From Rugalucina vietnamica (Eukaryota > Mollusca > Bivalvia > Lucinida > Lucinidae): 64,000 nucleotides of DNA. Every line of letters begins with the position of its first letter. Positions within the stretch are counted from its first letter, which is position 1. The translations under genes were made by a program, and so were the position numbers. The notes under the pieces were generated by a model. The model was not told the DNA's origin. It saw nothing but the letters and a program-made list of their open reading frames with translations, and ran no database searches. Shown here piece after piece: positions 29,571 through 39,900 of the stretch. The stretch is from positions 40,335,988 to 40,399,987 of the forward strand of contig OZ024882.1 of the NCBI GenBank assembly GCA_964017185.1, read 5' to 3'.

Positions 29571-32500
29571 TAGTCAATGTCGAATGGGCACAAAAAATCG
29601 TCCCGTGGGAATTTTATGACGATTTGTGACGACCTACCTTAAATCAAACTTTGGGGCATATGCAACAATTTAAACCAGTTCGTCGCCCTGAGACCCGCGT
29701 CTGGGCTGAAATATGACGTCATCAAAATGGCGACCAGCGCATTCATAATATGCATTTTAAACAACCATATTCATACGATGATTGTCAGATAAAAATTGAT
29801 TTCCAGCTTCTCGCTGTTTTTAAATGGCTGGATTTTACCAATTGTATTTATAAAAGCTATTTTAGCACAAAAGTATCTCTCACAAGGAGCATAGCACTAA
29901 AATATGAGTCACGTCACGACAAAATCCGCATACAAAGTGCCAAACTATGCATAGTACACCGGGAGCTAATTTGACCTAGCTTCCATTCCCCAAGACATTT
30001 TTATGGGTGCCAATCATTTACTGACACCCCAGAAATGGAAACAAAAAATGTCCCCAAAGATAAACTCAAATGCACTATGAAAAAAATGCACGGTTGCCAT
30101 GACAACCGTTAACGTGATTCTTGAGGATGGGGGTATACATACAAATTTGATCATAACTCCACTTTTACTTATCTTAGATTATTGAACATGGTCTCATTTT
30201 AAAGCTTAGACATAGTCCCTTCTTTTTGTGGTAAGTAATGCAAATTTTCTAATTAGCATATTCATAAATTGTTATGAAAACATGCAAAATGGCAGAAAAA
30301 TCTTTAAAAATCCATAAATGAAGTAATTTCAGGCCCAAGCTGTCGTTGTGACACTTGGTTATTTAACCAGTAATATTATATGACGAATTTATTGATGACC
30401 TGGTCCTATATGAAAATTATCTCATTTGTATATTCATGAATATTAATAAAATTGCCAAAAAGTGAGGAAAAACAAGAAAAAAATTATACCCATTGCAAAG
30501 TATTGGATAGGTTATAAGATCCAATCTATTTTGCATCCCTGGGATAAATTCTCAAGACTGTCAGTGTTTTCAGAGGGACAACCTTAATGCCATTAAATAT
30601 TGTCATCAGCAATGTAAAAAAAAAAAAAGATTTGCATGATGTAAAGCTACATAGTTTCCACACCACTCCTCATGCGATTCTAAAGAATAGGATGTTCTTC
30701 CTAAAATACTTATATCCTACCAAAAGAATGCTCTAGAGTACTATAATTGGTATGATAGTGATACATGAACCAAACAATTTAGTCTACAAAATGACTCGTA
30801 TCTCGGCAATCAAAAGTCATATGGTGCTGAAAAATGACATCAAATGTTATACCATCCTGTAGTATAAAGTATGGGTCATTTGTGTTTTAGTTTTAAGAAT
30901 ATTAACAAAACGTTTTGAATTTAGAGAAAATATACAGAACAATTAAGGGGTATGTGTAGAAAAAAGCACGTGTCCGGGTTACTGAAAGAGCTAGGGAGCT
31001 ATAATTGGTAATAAATAGTTGCTAGGACAATGTTCTGTAACCATATAGTCCGATATATAAAGTAAGAAAAAGAGTAGAACTGAGATCCTTGAATAGCAGT
31101 TAACATATAAATGAGAAATATGGGTCATACCGCGGTTTCCTGCTATTTTTCTTGTAGATCTATTGATATTAATGAGATCTTAATAAATAATAGCAACATC
31201 AATGAAAAATGAAGGGGTACACCAACAACATTGCTTATATCTCAGCTGCCAATAGCCGTGGAGAACTCAAAATGGCCTCAATTTATTGCTAGGACAATGT
31301 TTTATTGTCATGTGCTCAGATGTATAAATCATGCTTTCTTCATTTAATAAATTTTGGTGAAGCACAGCCTTCAATTTTCATATTTTTCGAAACTTTATGT
31401 AACTTTCAGAAAACTAAATAACACGTGGTTAAGCTATCGTACTGCATGGCATTAGTGCATTCTCCCATCATTCTAATGGAACCATTTTCAGCATTCTAAT
31501 GATATCGTCAGCTGAGATATGAGCGATTTTCTTTGGTGTACCCATTTTTCTCTTATTTATGAAGATCTCAGTAATATCCATACAACAACAAAAGCCGATT
31601 ATATCGTTACAGAACATTGTATTAGCAATCATTTGATGCCAATTATAGCTCTTCTACGTATACCCCCTTATTTTTTCCGTATTCCCAACCCACTAAATTC
31701 AAAAGGTTTTGTTGATATTCTTAAAACTCATGCAACTAACACCAAATGACTCGTAAATTGTAGTTCAGGATGTAATAATATTGCCCTAGACACCATTTGA
31801 TGCCATTTTCAACAGACTTTTGATTGCCATAATACAAATCATTTTGCAGGTTGACCCATTTTTTTTTCATTGTCTTTTCTCTAAAATGTCTTTAGTTTTC
31901 ATTAAAATTCATGATATTGGAAATCAGATTATTCTTATATAATACTTCAGGGCCATATTACATTGCCATAGCATTCATTGAACACCTCTTTCAGCATCCT
32001 GGGTTGATAAACAGCTCTGGAACAAGCGATTTTTGCACATATACCCCCTATTGTTCCACAATTCTTCTCCATTTTAATGTTTTTATATTTATTTATCTAT
32101 TCTTTTATTTTTTCTATTTTGTTTATTTTCACGAATAAGTGAATTCAGTGCTTTAAATATGAGGCATAAAGGTTGAATTGTTCAGTTCATGCATCACTAT
32201 CAGACTAATTATAGTATTTTAGAGCATTCTGTTGGTGGAATATGAGTATTGTTTGTAAGTACACCCTATTCTTTAGAATCGCATGAGAGGTGGTGTAAAA
32301 ACTAAGTAATTATACATCATGCAAATGATTTTGTTGCTGAGGACAATATTTGATGGCATTAAGGTGGTCCCTTTTACAACACTAACAGCCTTGAGAATTT
32401 GTCCCAGAGATGCAAGTTAGGCCATATTTATAACATATGCAATAACTTGCAATGGTTATAGTTTTTCCCTCGTTTTTCCTCACTTTTTGACATTTTATTA

Positions 32501-33353
32501 ATATTATGAATATGCAAATGAGATTATCTTCATATAGGTCCAGTTCATCGATGAATTTGTCATATGATATTACTGGTTCAATAACAAAGTGTCACAATGG
32601 CAGTTTGGGCATGAAATTAGTTAATTTATGGATTTGTAACGACTTTTTGCCATTTTTATATTTTCATTAAAGTTAATGAATATGCAAATTAGATAATTTG
32701 CATTACTTACCATAAACAGGGCAGGGGCTATGTCTAAGCTTTAAAATGAGACCAAGTACAAAAGTCTAGGATAAGTAACCATGGAGATATGATCAATTTT
32801 GTATGTACACCCCCATGCTTAAGAATCTCGCTCCGGTTGCCATGGAAACCATGCACTTTTTCATAGTGCAATTGAGTTTATCTTTGAGGACAAAAATTCT
32901 TTGTATTTCTGGGGTCCCAGGGAATGATTTGGCAACCATCAAAAATTGTCCGGGGGGTGCATCAAATTAGCGCCCATGGTCTTTAAGTTGTGGACGTTTT
33001 TTGAAGAAAAACGTATGTCCAACGTATGCACGAACGAACGGATGACTGGATAAAGCAATATCCTTTAACCCATCGACTTAATTCGTCTATAGTGTGTATA
33101 ATCAGATGCATTTCATACATTTTCTTCGAAAAAAGGCAATAATGCGATGTTTTCAATTGGTTTTGATGGATATACGAATAATTCATATATAGTCAGATAG
33201 CCGCCATATTGATGACGTCATAAATCGACTCTGACGCGGCTGTAAGTGCGACGAACAGGTTTAATGTTATACATGTACCCCATAGATAAGTTTTATATAG
33301 GTCGTCATAAATCGTCAAGAAAATCGCACGAAATTCCCATTCGACATTGACTA
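29571..33353. mobile_element. 3.8-kb palindromic foldback element, TSD TTA
   Basis: The ends are inverted TAGTCAATGTCGAATGGG, continuing TGACGATTTGTGACGAC (left) and TGACGATTTATGACGAC (right, reverse complement). TTA flanks both sides (29,568-29,570 and 33,354-33,356). The inverted arms extend nearly to the middle: CTCATGCGATTCTAAAGAAT at 30,669 recurs inverted near 32,290, and ATATCTCAGCTG at 31,236 pairs with CAGCTGAGATAT at 31,510. Arms are clearly diverged, so the insertion is old. No protein-coding frame. The TTA duplication suggests PIF/Harbinger mobilisation. Confidence 0.8.
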
Positions 33354-33356
33354 TTA

Positions 33357-33665
33357 TTTCTTGAATAGGTTCGTGTGTTTTGGTGAGTTCTTTGATGGCT
33401 GACTAGGCCAATTCTAGCTCTAAACTGTCGGTTACAAGTAGAGCAAGTCAATGTCATGGAACCATTGGTATTGGCTTTGAGTTCTCTGTGCTTTCTTTCA
33501 ACTTCACAGATTCTCTTTTTTCAGCTGCTCCTTTTTTGATGAGACCGCCACTTTGATTGCAGTCTGTTCCAAAGACCCCATTGGTATGTCGAAATCCTTC
33601 AGACAGGCTTTGGGGGTGTCTTTGTAGCGTTTCTTCTGGCCACCTCGAGAGAATTGGCCCAAAGT
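33357..33665 (-). pseudogene. C-terminal fragment of LINE 2 (zinc-finger tail)
   Basis: Minus strand reads GGQKKRYKDTPKACLKDFDI, then (other frame) LTCSTCNRQFRARIGLVSH. This is the C-terminal region of endonuclease/reverse transcriptase LINEs, ending in a C..C.R.F..RIGL.SH finger. Frameshifts and a stop show it is dead. The foldback element 29,571-33,353 is inserted immediately after the finger. Confidence 0.7.
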
Positions 33666-33749
33666 GTGGGCAGAACTACCGCGGCAAATTTAAGACAAGA
33701 AGTAAGGCCACATACGATTGGTCATACTTACTTGGATACTTACTTGCTT

Positions 33750-34560
33750 ATAGGCCAGTGACATATTAACCAGCCAAATAGTGAACCTATTAGAACGCTT
33801 AGTTCAAGATCAATAACTAGCCCATGTGCAAGAAAATAACATTATATCATGTGATAAATATGGATTTCAACAGTTCTAATGCTCTTGTGTTAGTCAATTG
33901 TGCCGGCTTTAGAATATGCGTCACCAGTGTGGAATCCATGGTATAAGCAGGACATTGAAAAAATAGAAAAGGTACAGAGAAAGTGTCTCAAACTATGTCC
34001 GACTGAAATTGAAATGGAATGACTCGAAAATAGAAGGAAATTACCAGATTGTGTGGAAACATACATTACGAAAACTTGCCCACGCAATATACAGAGATTT
34101 TTTTCACTTGTAAAAATTGAAAAGTTCATCAGAAAAAAAATGATATTTTTCTTATTTTTGCTCAAAACATAGATTGTGGGTACACGTTAGAACCGCCTCG
34201 GCTCTAACCTAACGAGTACCTACAATCTATGTTTTGGAGCAAAAATAAGAAAATTAGGTATACCCCTGCAAACCCCAGTTTTCTATATAAAAGTGGGGTT
34301 TAAGGGGGTAAACATTTCACGGACATGATTTCCTTATGTAAATTTGTTCACAATAAATATAAAACCCAGGCAAGTGTATATTTCAAAAAGCCAGCTCGCG
34401 AATTAAGAGGGCATTCTCAGACATTGATGAAACAGCACAGCCGTACAGAAATCAGGAAACATTTCTTCTCCAACCGAGTGATCGACACCTGGAACACGCT
34501 TGAGAGCTGACCTGTAGTGTGTCGGCTATACTACCAAGTATCCAAGTAATATCAATCGTC
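33750..34560 (+). pseudogene. LINE reverse transcriptase fragment 3
   Basis: Plus strand: RPV then LTSQIVNLLERLVQDQ, a stop, and LAHVQENNIISCDKYGFQQ (to 33,872). The sequence then jumps to PALEYASPVWNPWYKQDIEK (33,905-34,020), so the RT catalytic core is deleted. After a family A insertion the C-terminal piece at 34,325-34,510 reads RKHFFSNRVIDTWNTLES. Confidence 0.75.
34058..34345. mobile_element. Hairpin family A, copy 4
   Basis: Ends CATTACGAAAACTTGCCCAC and GTCCGTGAAATGTTTACCCC (reverse complement of right). The core palindrome is CAAAACATAGATTGTGGGTA...TACCTACAATCTATGTTTTG with inner GTTAGAACCGCCTCGGCTCTAAC. It is inserted inside LINE fragment 3, which gives a clear before/after boundary. 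Confidence 0.85.
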
Positions 34561-34904
34561 TTTGACATATGATAGTGTATTCCTTCTTGAATATTTTGCT
34601 GTATTGTGTGATTTAATCAGCTGCTGTTTTTCCATACAATGACCAAATTGCGGATGTAGTGATTTTTGAATAAACATTTTTCATTGTGGAGCGATTTTGG
34701 GGTGCCACCAAACAGCGGAAAATATCGTCCTTGGATGCTGGCTAACACCCTATTTTTTCGCTGCACTTGCATATGGCCTGGGGCCGTTCTCTTGTCTGCA
34801 ACTATGAGTTGTGAAGCCTATGAATGAGTCTTGTATTGTGGCAAATTACAATGGGAGTCTATGAGAATGATAATTACAGGTCTCTGCCCTCTGACCTCGG
34901 ATAT

Positions 34905-36830
34905 TGACAGTCCGTTGAAAAAGAGAAATGGAAGTGGAATTGCACAATCCGAATTTGAGAAGGCGGAAGAATTTAATGGTCAGTTCTCGGATGTTTTCAC
35001 TAAAAGTGAAAACAAACGGGTCCCTCTTATGGATAGATCTGCCCCATTCATGCATGATATTGTGGTCACAAAGGAAGGGGTGACCAAACTTCTCAAAGGT
35101 CTAAACCCGTCTAAAGCCTTAGGGCCTGATGAGCTTCACCCCAGAGTCCTAAAGGAACTGGCTATGGAATTAGGTCCGGTATTCGTCCATCTCTTCCAGC
35201 AGTCAATTGATACAGGTAAAATAAGACTCTTTGCTGATGATTGTGTTTGCTATCGTGAAATCAAGAATGAAGAAGATACATTGAAACTTCAGAGAGACAT
35301 TGATCGTTTAGGCAGTTGGGCTAGGTAATTGGGAATGAGATTTCAACCCGTCAAATGCAACATGATGCAGCTGACAAATAAACGGTCTAGTAAGATACAT
35401 GCTAACTACACCCTTGAGGGCACTGCACTGGAAAACGTTGAAAGCATAAAATACCTGGGTGTAACTATCACAAATGATTTAAAATGGAATACTCATATTT
35501 CTAATGTTTGTACAAAGGCTAACAGAACTCTCGGATTCTTGAAGAGAAATTTGTATTCTTGTCCCCCAGATGTGAAAGAAGCAGCTTATAAAGGACTGGT
35601 GCGGCCGGTCTTGGGATATGCAGTGATCTATAATACAAGTGATTAGACTCTAGCCCTATTTTATAGAATATGCTTGTCTCGCCACTTGAACTGGGCTGGA
35701 CAGGTATTCCAATAATTGACTATGCAATTAAATAAGGCAAAATATTCCAAACACTGCCTGTGTTTTACAAAATACTCCTACCAGCATACTGAACATACCT
35801 ACCAGCATACTGAACATAACTTAAAAAGAAATATACCATTCTAAAGATGAACTGTCCCAGTGTTGTTTTATATAAAATTCAAATAGATTGAGTGAATACT
35901 TTTATATAAAAAGGCTGTTACAAATGAGGCAAAAAAACTTCTTCTGGAAGAAAACAATTTTTCTTCATTTTTATACAGATGGTTAAGATGTAATTTTTGG
36001 TGTATATATTCAAACTTGACATCAAACAACAACCCAATATGTGCTTAAACAGATGACATGTTTTGCTTGAATAAAAATGCAATATAGAAGAAGGAGTAGT
36101 TCGTAGAAACTGACCACTATAAACACATATTTTCTTACTTATTCTCCATGTAAATACCTATTGGGCATATTCTAAAACCTGGCCTGACTCCAAGTCACGC
36201 ATACATTGGAAAATGATAATAGCAGTACTGAAGTTTCAGGTCCCTGTAAATCTACTGTCCCTGGAATATGGTAGCTCAGTTTGGGACCCTCACACTCATG
36301 ACCTCCAGGAAGAACTGGAAAAGGTCCAAAATCGTGCGGCAAGGTTTGTAACGGGAAATTATGTTTTTGAAACTGGGAGCATGACTGGCATTTTAGGTCA
36401 ATTGAAATGGGAATCTCTTATGAAAAGGAGGAAGGATAGTAGACTTATATTGCTATACAAAGGTCTAAAGGTTTAAGCCAGAATACCAACAGATGACCTT
36501 ATCCCAAAGAATAGGCGTTGTAGAAATCAACACTCTTTGGCTTTTCAGATACCCTTATCTAGCAAAGAAGCGTACAAAAAAAATTTCTTTCCACAGACTA
36601 TCAGGGACTGGAATGACCTCCCTGATTCACTTATCTTCTCTGCTGAAATGTCTGATGACTGTGTGTCCAAGTTCGCTTCACTTGTGCGTTCAAGAGATTC
36701 AGATTCAGGGGCTGTGCTTGATCGAGTTGCACGACCGTCAAGCCAATAGTCGCATTGGTTCGTTTTAAGACGTTGCGGGTTTTCTACTGGGCAAGCATCT
36801 TTCGATTAAGATCAAAAAGGAAGTAAACGT
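34905..36830 (+). pseudogene. LINE reverse transcriptase fragment 4 (core deleted)
   Basis: Plus strand: KAEEFNGQFSDVFTK and LNPSKALGPDELHPRVLKEL are followed by IDTGK joined in frame to IRLFADDCVCYR, so the fingers and first palm motifs are missing. A TAA stop follows WAR (35,326). IKYLGVTITNDLKWNTHIS continues to VRPVLGYA, is cut by an insertion (35,621-36,262) and resumes YGSSVWDPHTHDLQEE to QTIRDWNDLPDSL and RVARPSSQ, stop at 36,749. An A-rich tail (36,832-36,867) touches the SPCS1 start codon. Confidence 0.8.
35621..36262. mobile_element. 642-bp insertion in LINE 4, 8-bp TSD
   Basis: It interrupts the LINE frame between VRPVLGY and YGSSVWD. The flanks GGGATATG (35,613-35,620) and GGAATATG (36,263-36,270) differ at one base and look like an 8-bp target duplication. 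It begins CAGTGATCTA and its reverse complement begins AGGGACAGTAGA; the ends are only weakly inverted. hAT-type insertion is the best guess. Confidence 0.55.
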
Positions 36831-36867
36831 GTAAAAATAAAAATAAAACAGATAAAAACAGACAAAA

Positions 36868-36921
36868 ATGGAAATAGAGAAGTATTTACCAGAATTCATC
36901 AAGAAAATTCCAACACACATG
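36868..36921 (+). CDS. SPCS1: SPCS1 coding exon 1
   Basis: Eighteen codons, MEIEKYLPEFIKKIPTHM, followed by the donor GTACAT. The IPTHM end joins DFEGQKK of exon 2, as in other animals. The A-rich tail of a LINE lies directly upstream. Confidence 0.88.
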
Positions 36922-39900
36922 GTACATACTGATATTTGAATGTCGCATGTAGCTATAAATGCCTGTCAAGAGGCTATAAGCAGATCTCTGACATATGGCA
37001 CAAAAGGCATAGATCTAGACTATGCTACTTCTGTCACAATCTATCTATCTATCTATCTCTGTATACTGCCATACGCCCTCGCGGACATTCTAGGCAGGTC
37101 TTTCAGAAACCGTTCCGTCCCTTTACCGAAATGGGGCTGATTACTAAAATGGACTACCGGAATTGACGTTCATATGTGTCTTGTGTACTTTTTATTTAAT
37201 TTTTGAAGACGGTGGCCTAGAATATGCAGACTGTGGTTAGTCACTGGTGTAGTATTGTCAGTTTGACGTTTCACCAGTAAACTATTCTGATTCTGATTCC
37301 GAGAATTGTGTGTTTTAGGTACCACCAAATTTTGTTTTATATGATGGGATAGAATCCTAACTCAAATGCTCATATACGCTTGGGTCACAGTCAGTGCCAA
37401 CCCTTTTTATTCTTTCTATTTGCACCATGTAGAATAACCCTTGTAATTTCTATTTTAATGATTTAATGTCTATCAAAGAAACCTCCGAACAATAACTGCA
37501 CCCCAGACCTTAACCCTACTGAGCTACCCTAAACCACTATGGGGAGCAAGTTTGGCTATACATGTACTTAGATGAATCTGATCTTATGCAAACTACTTAT
37601 ATGACTTCAAAAGTGTTTTTGTGTGTGTTTTTTGTGCATATAAAATGCATTCAAAGTACTACTCATTGCCATGGGTTAATGTCCTGATTACCGGAATGGA
37701 CATTTATGTGTCCTTGAGTATTTTTCATTTTGTTTTTGAGGACAGATTGGTCTAGAATATAAACTGATAGTAATTCGTTCAAGAATTATGTGGTTTAAAT
37801 GTGTTCCATACGGTCGGGTAGGCTAGGCCAGGTGCTCATATATGCTTATATAGGTCCCTGTCACAGTGCCAGCACATTTTACTTATTTCTACTTCTATTC
37901 ATCCCTGTGTTTGCTATAGAACAACCACTGGTGATCTCAATATGTTTCATTCAAAGAAACCTCTGGACAGTGGCCCTACCCTTGACCCCGCCACTGAGCT
38001 ACTCTAACCACCATGGGAAGTCTATTTTGCAATACTGAGATGAATGCAAACTATTCATATGACTACAGAAGTACATTTTATGCAGATAAAATACATTTAA
38101 TGTGCTCAAAGCCATAGCATAATGTCCATTCCGGTAGTCCATTCCATAAAGGAACGCACCCGTCAATTTCGGTAATTAGACCCATTCCAGTAAAGGAGCG
38201 CATCCATTAGAAACCACTTTTTACAAAATTATACTTTCTAAACTTTCTCTTTCATTCAGAAGAGATTTTCTCTATATACTGCCATATGCCCTCGCGACAT
38301 TCTGGGCAGGTGCACTAGCCTGAGTTACAGAAAATTAATATAAAAGATAAAAGCAAAGTTGATAGTGTAAGAAGATGACGTGAAGAGGATGAAAGATGAT
38401 AGGTTATGATTGCTTAGATGAAATTAAAAGCAGGTTAAAAACAAACTACTCAGGATCTAGGGTCTAGAATGTTGCAGCCTGCAAACTGCAGCATTGAAAG
38501 CTTCAGTGCTAGACAGGATTGTAACAGATTCAGACAGGGTGTTCCACTGGACAACTGCAAGGGGGAAAAAAGAATACTTATAATAATGACTAGACTGCTT
38601 GTAGTTTGCAGCATATCATGACATAGGTCACCCTTTTGCATTCCAAGTCCTAAAAAATGACATACACTTTCAATGCAGATGGTTTCAAGCTTCCAACAAA
38701 GCGGCCATTCTATATTGGCTTTCTGGCATTCTCATTAGTTAACCCATGGCAATAGAAACCTCCTGATTCATCAGCAAATAATCTAATAATAAAATACAAC
38801 TCCCATAATCTATCACTGCATTGGCACACGGTTGTTTTGACCCCAGTTTCTGGTTTTGGGTCCATGATTCATCTAGTTCCAAGTCGTTACACTTCTCCTA
38901 CAAGGCCCTAGGTGGTGTATGCCATGCCAAGCTGCCAAGTTCATTTGCCTTACCAGGTTTTTTACTTATAATCACCAATTTCACTTGAAATATCAAAAAT
39001 GAATGGTTTCATATGTTACCATGTCAACTGTTTATGTTAACATTTTCCAATGATTTAATTTTTCAAGTGCCATAAAATATTTTCTGTAAAATTATTCATA
39101 AAAAAGAAACCTTTTAGCAATAATTCCAAACACAATTTTCTATATATACAAAAAACATGAATGAAATAAATTAATCATATTCACTAAGCCAGGTTAGGGA
39201 AAAGCATACAGTTGGGGGCATTGTATTAATAAACACACATTTCTAGTTTGTTTGTTCGTTTTTTCTTAAATACAAAATTACAATCACACAAGGAGGATGT
39301 ATCAAGGGCAATTGAGTCCGTGACACTTCGCCGAAAACCACTTTGCCGAAAAGACACTTCGCCGAAATGACACTTTGCTGAATGCGACACTTCGCCGAAA
39401 TATTGCCGAAATTCGGCAAAAATGACGAAAAAGATGTTTTTAAGAGTATTTCATACAATTTGATTTTTTCATAACTTTTACTTAAATCCACAGCATTATA
39501 ACGATTTTAACGATTAAATTTGTATAAATCTATAAAAAGAGGCATTCTAAATTCTTAAGTAATTAAGAAATGATTAGGTACATCAATGACCAATTATGGC
39601 GATCAACTAATTAATATATGACCAATTCAAAACATGGCGATAAACCTAATTAATTAATCGTATTATAATTGGCATGAGCACATTTTACTTCATGAAAAAC
39701 AAACAAGGTAAAACAAACATAAAACATAATTATAAGGAACTGATATTAAGTCCCTATTAAGACAATTAAGGCTCATCTAATAACGTTAGTTTCCCTCAAG
39801 CATGACTCATTGTTAACCATTTAAAACTTTCGGCGAAGTGTCGCACCTGAGAAGAATTTTCGGCATTGTGTCGTTTCGGCGAAATGTCTTTTCGGCGAAG

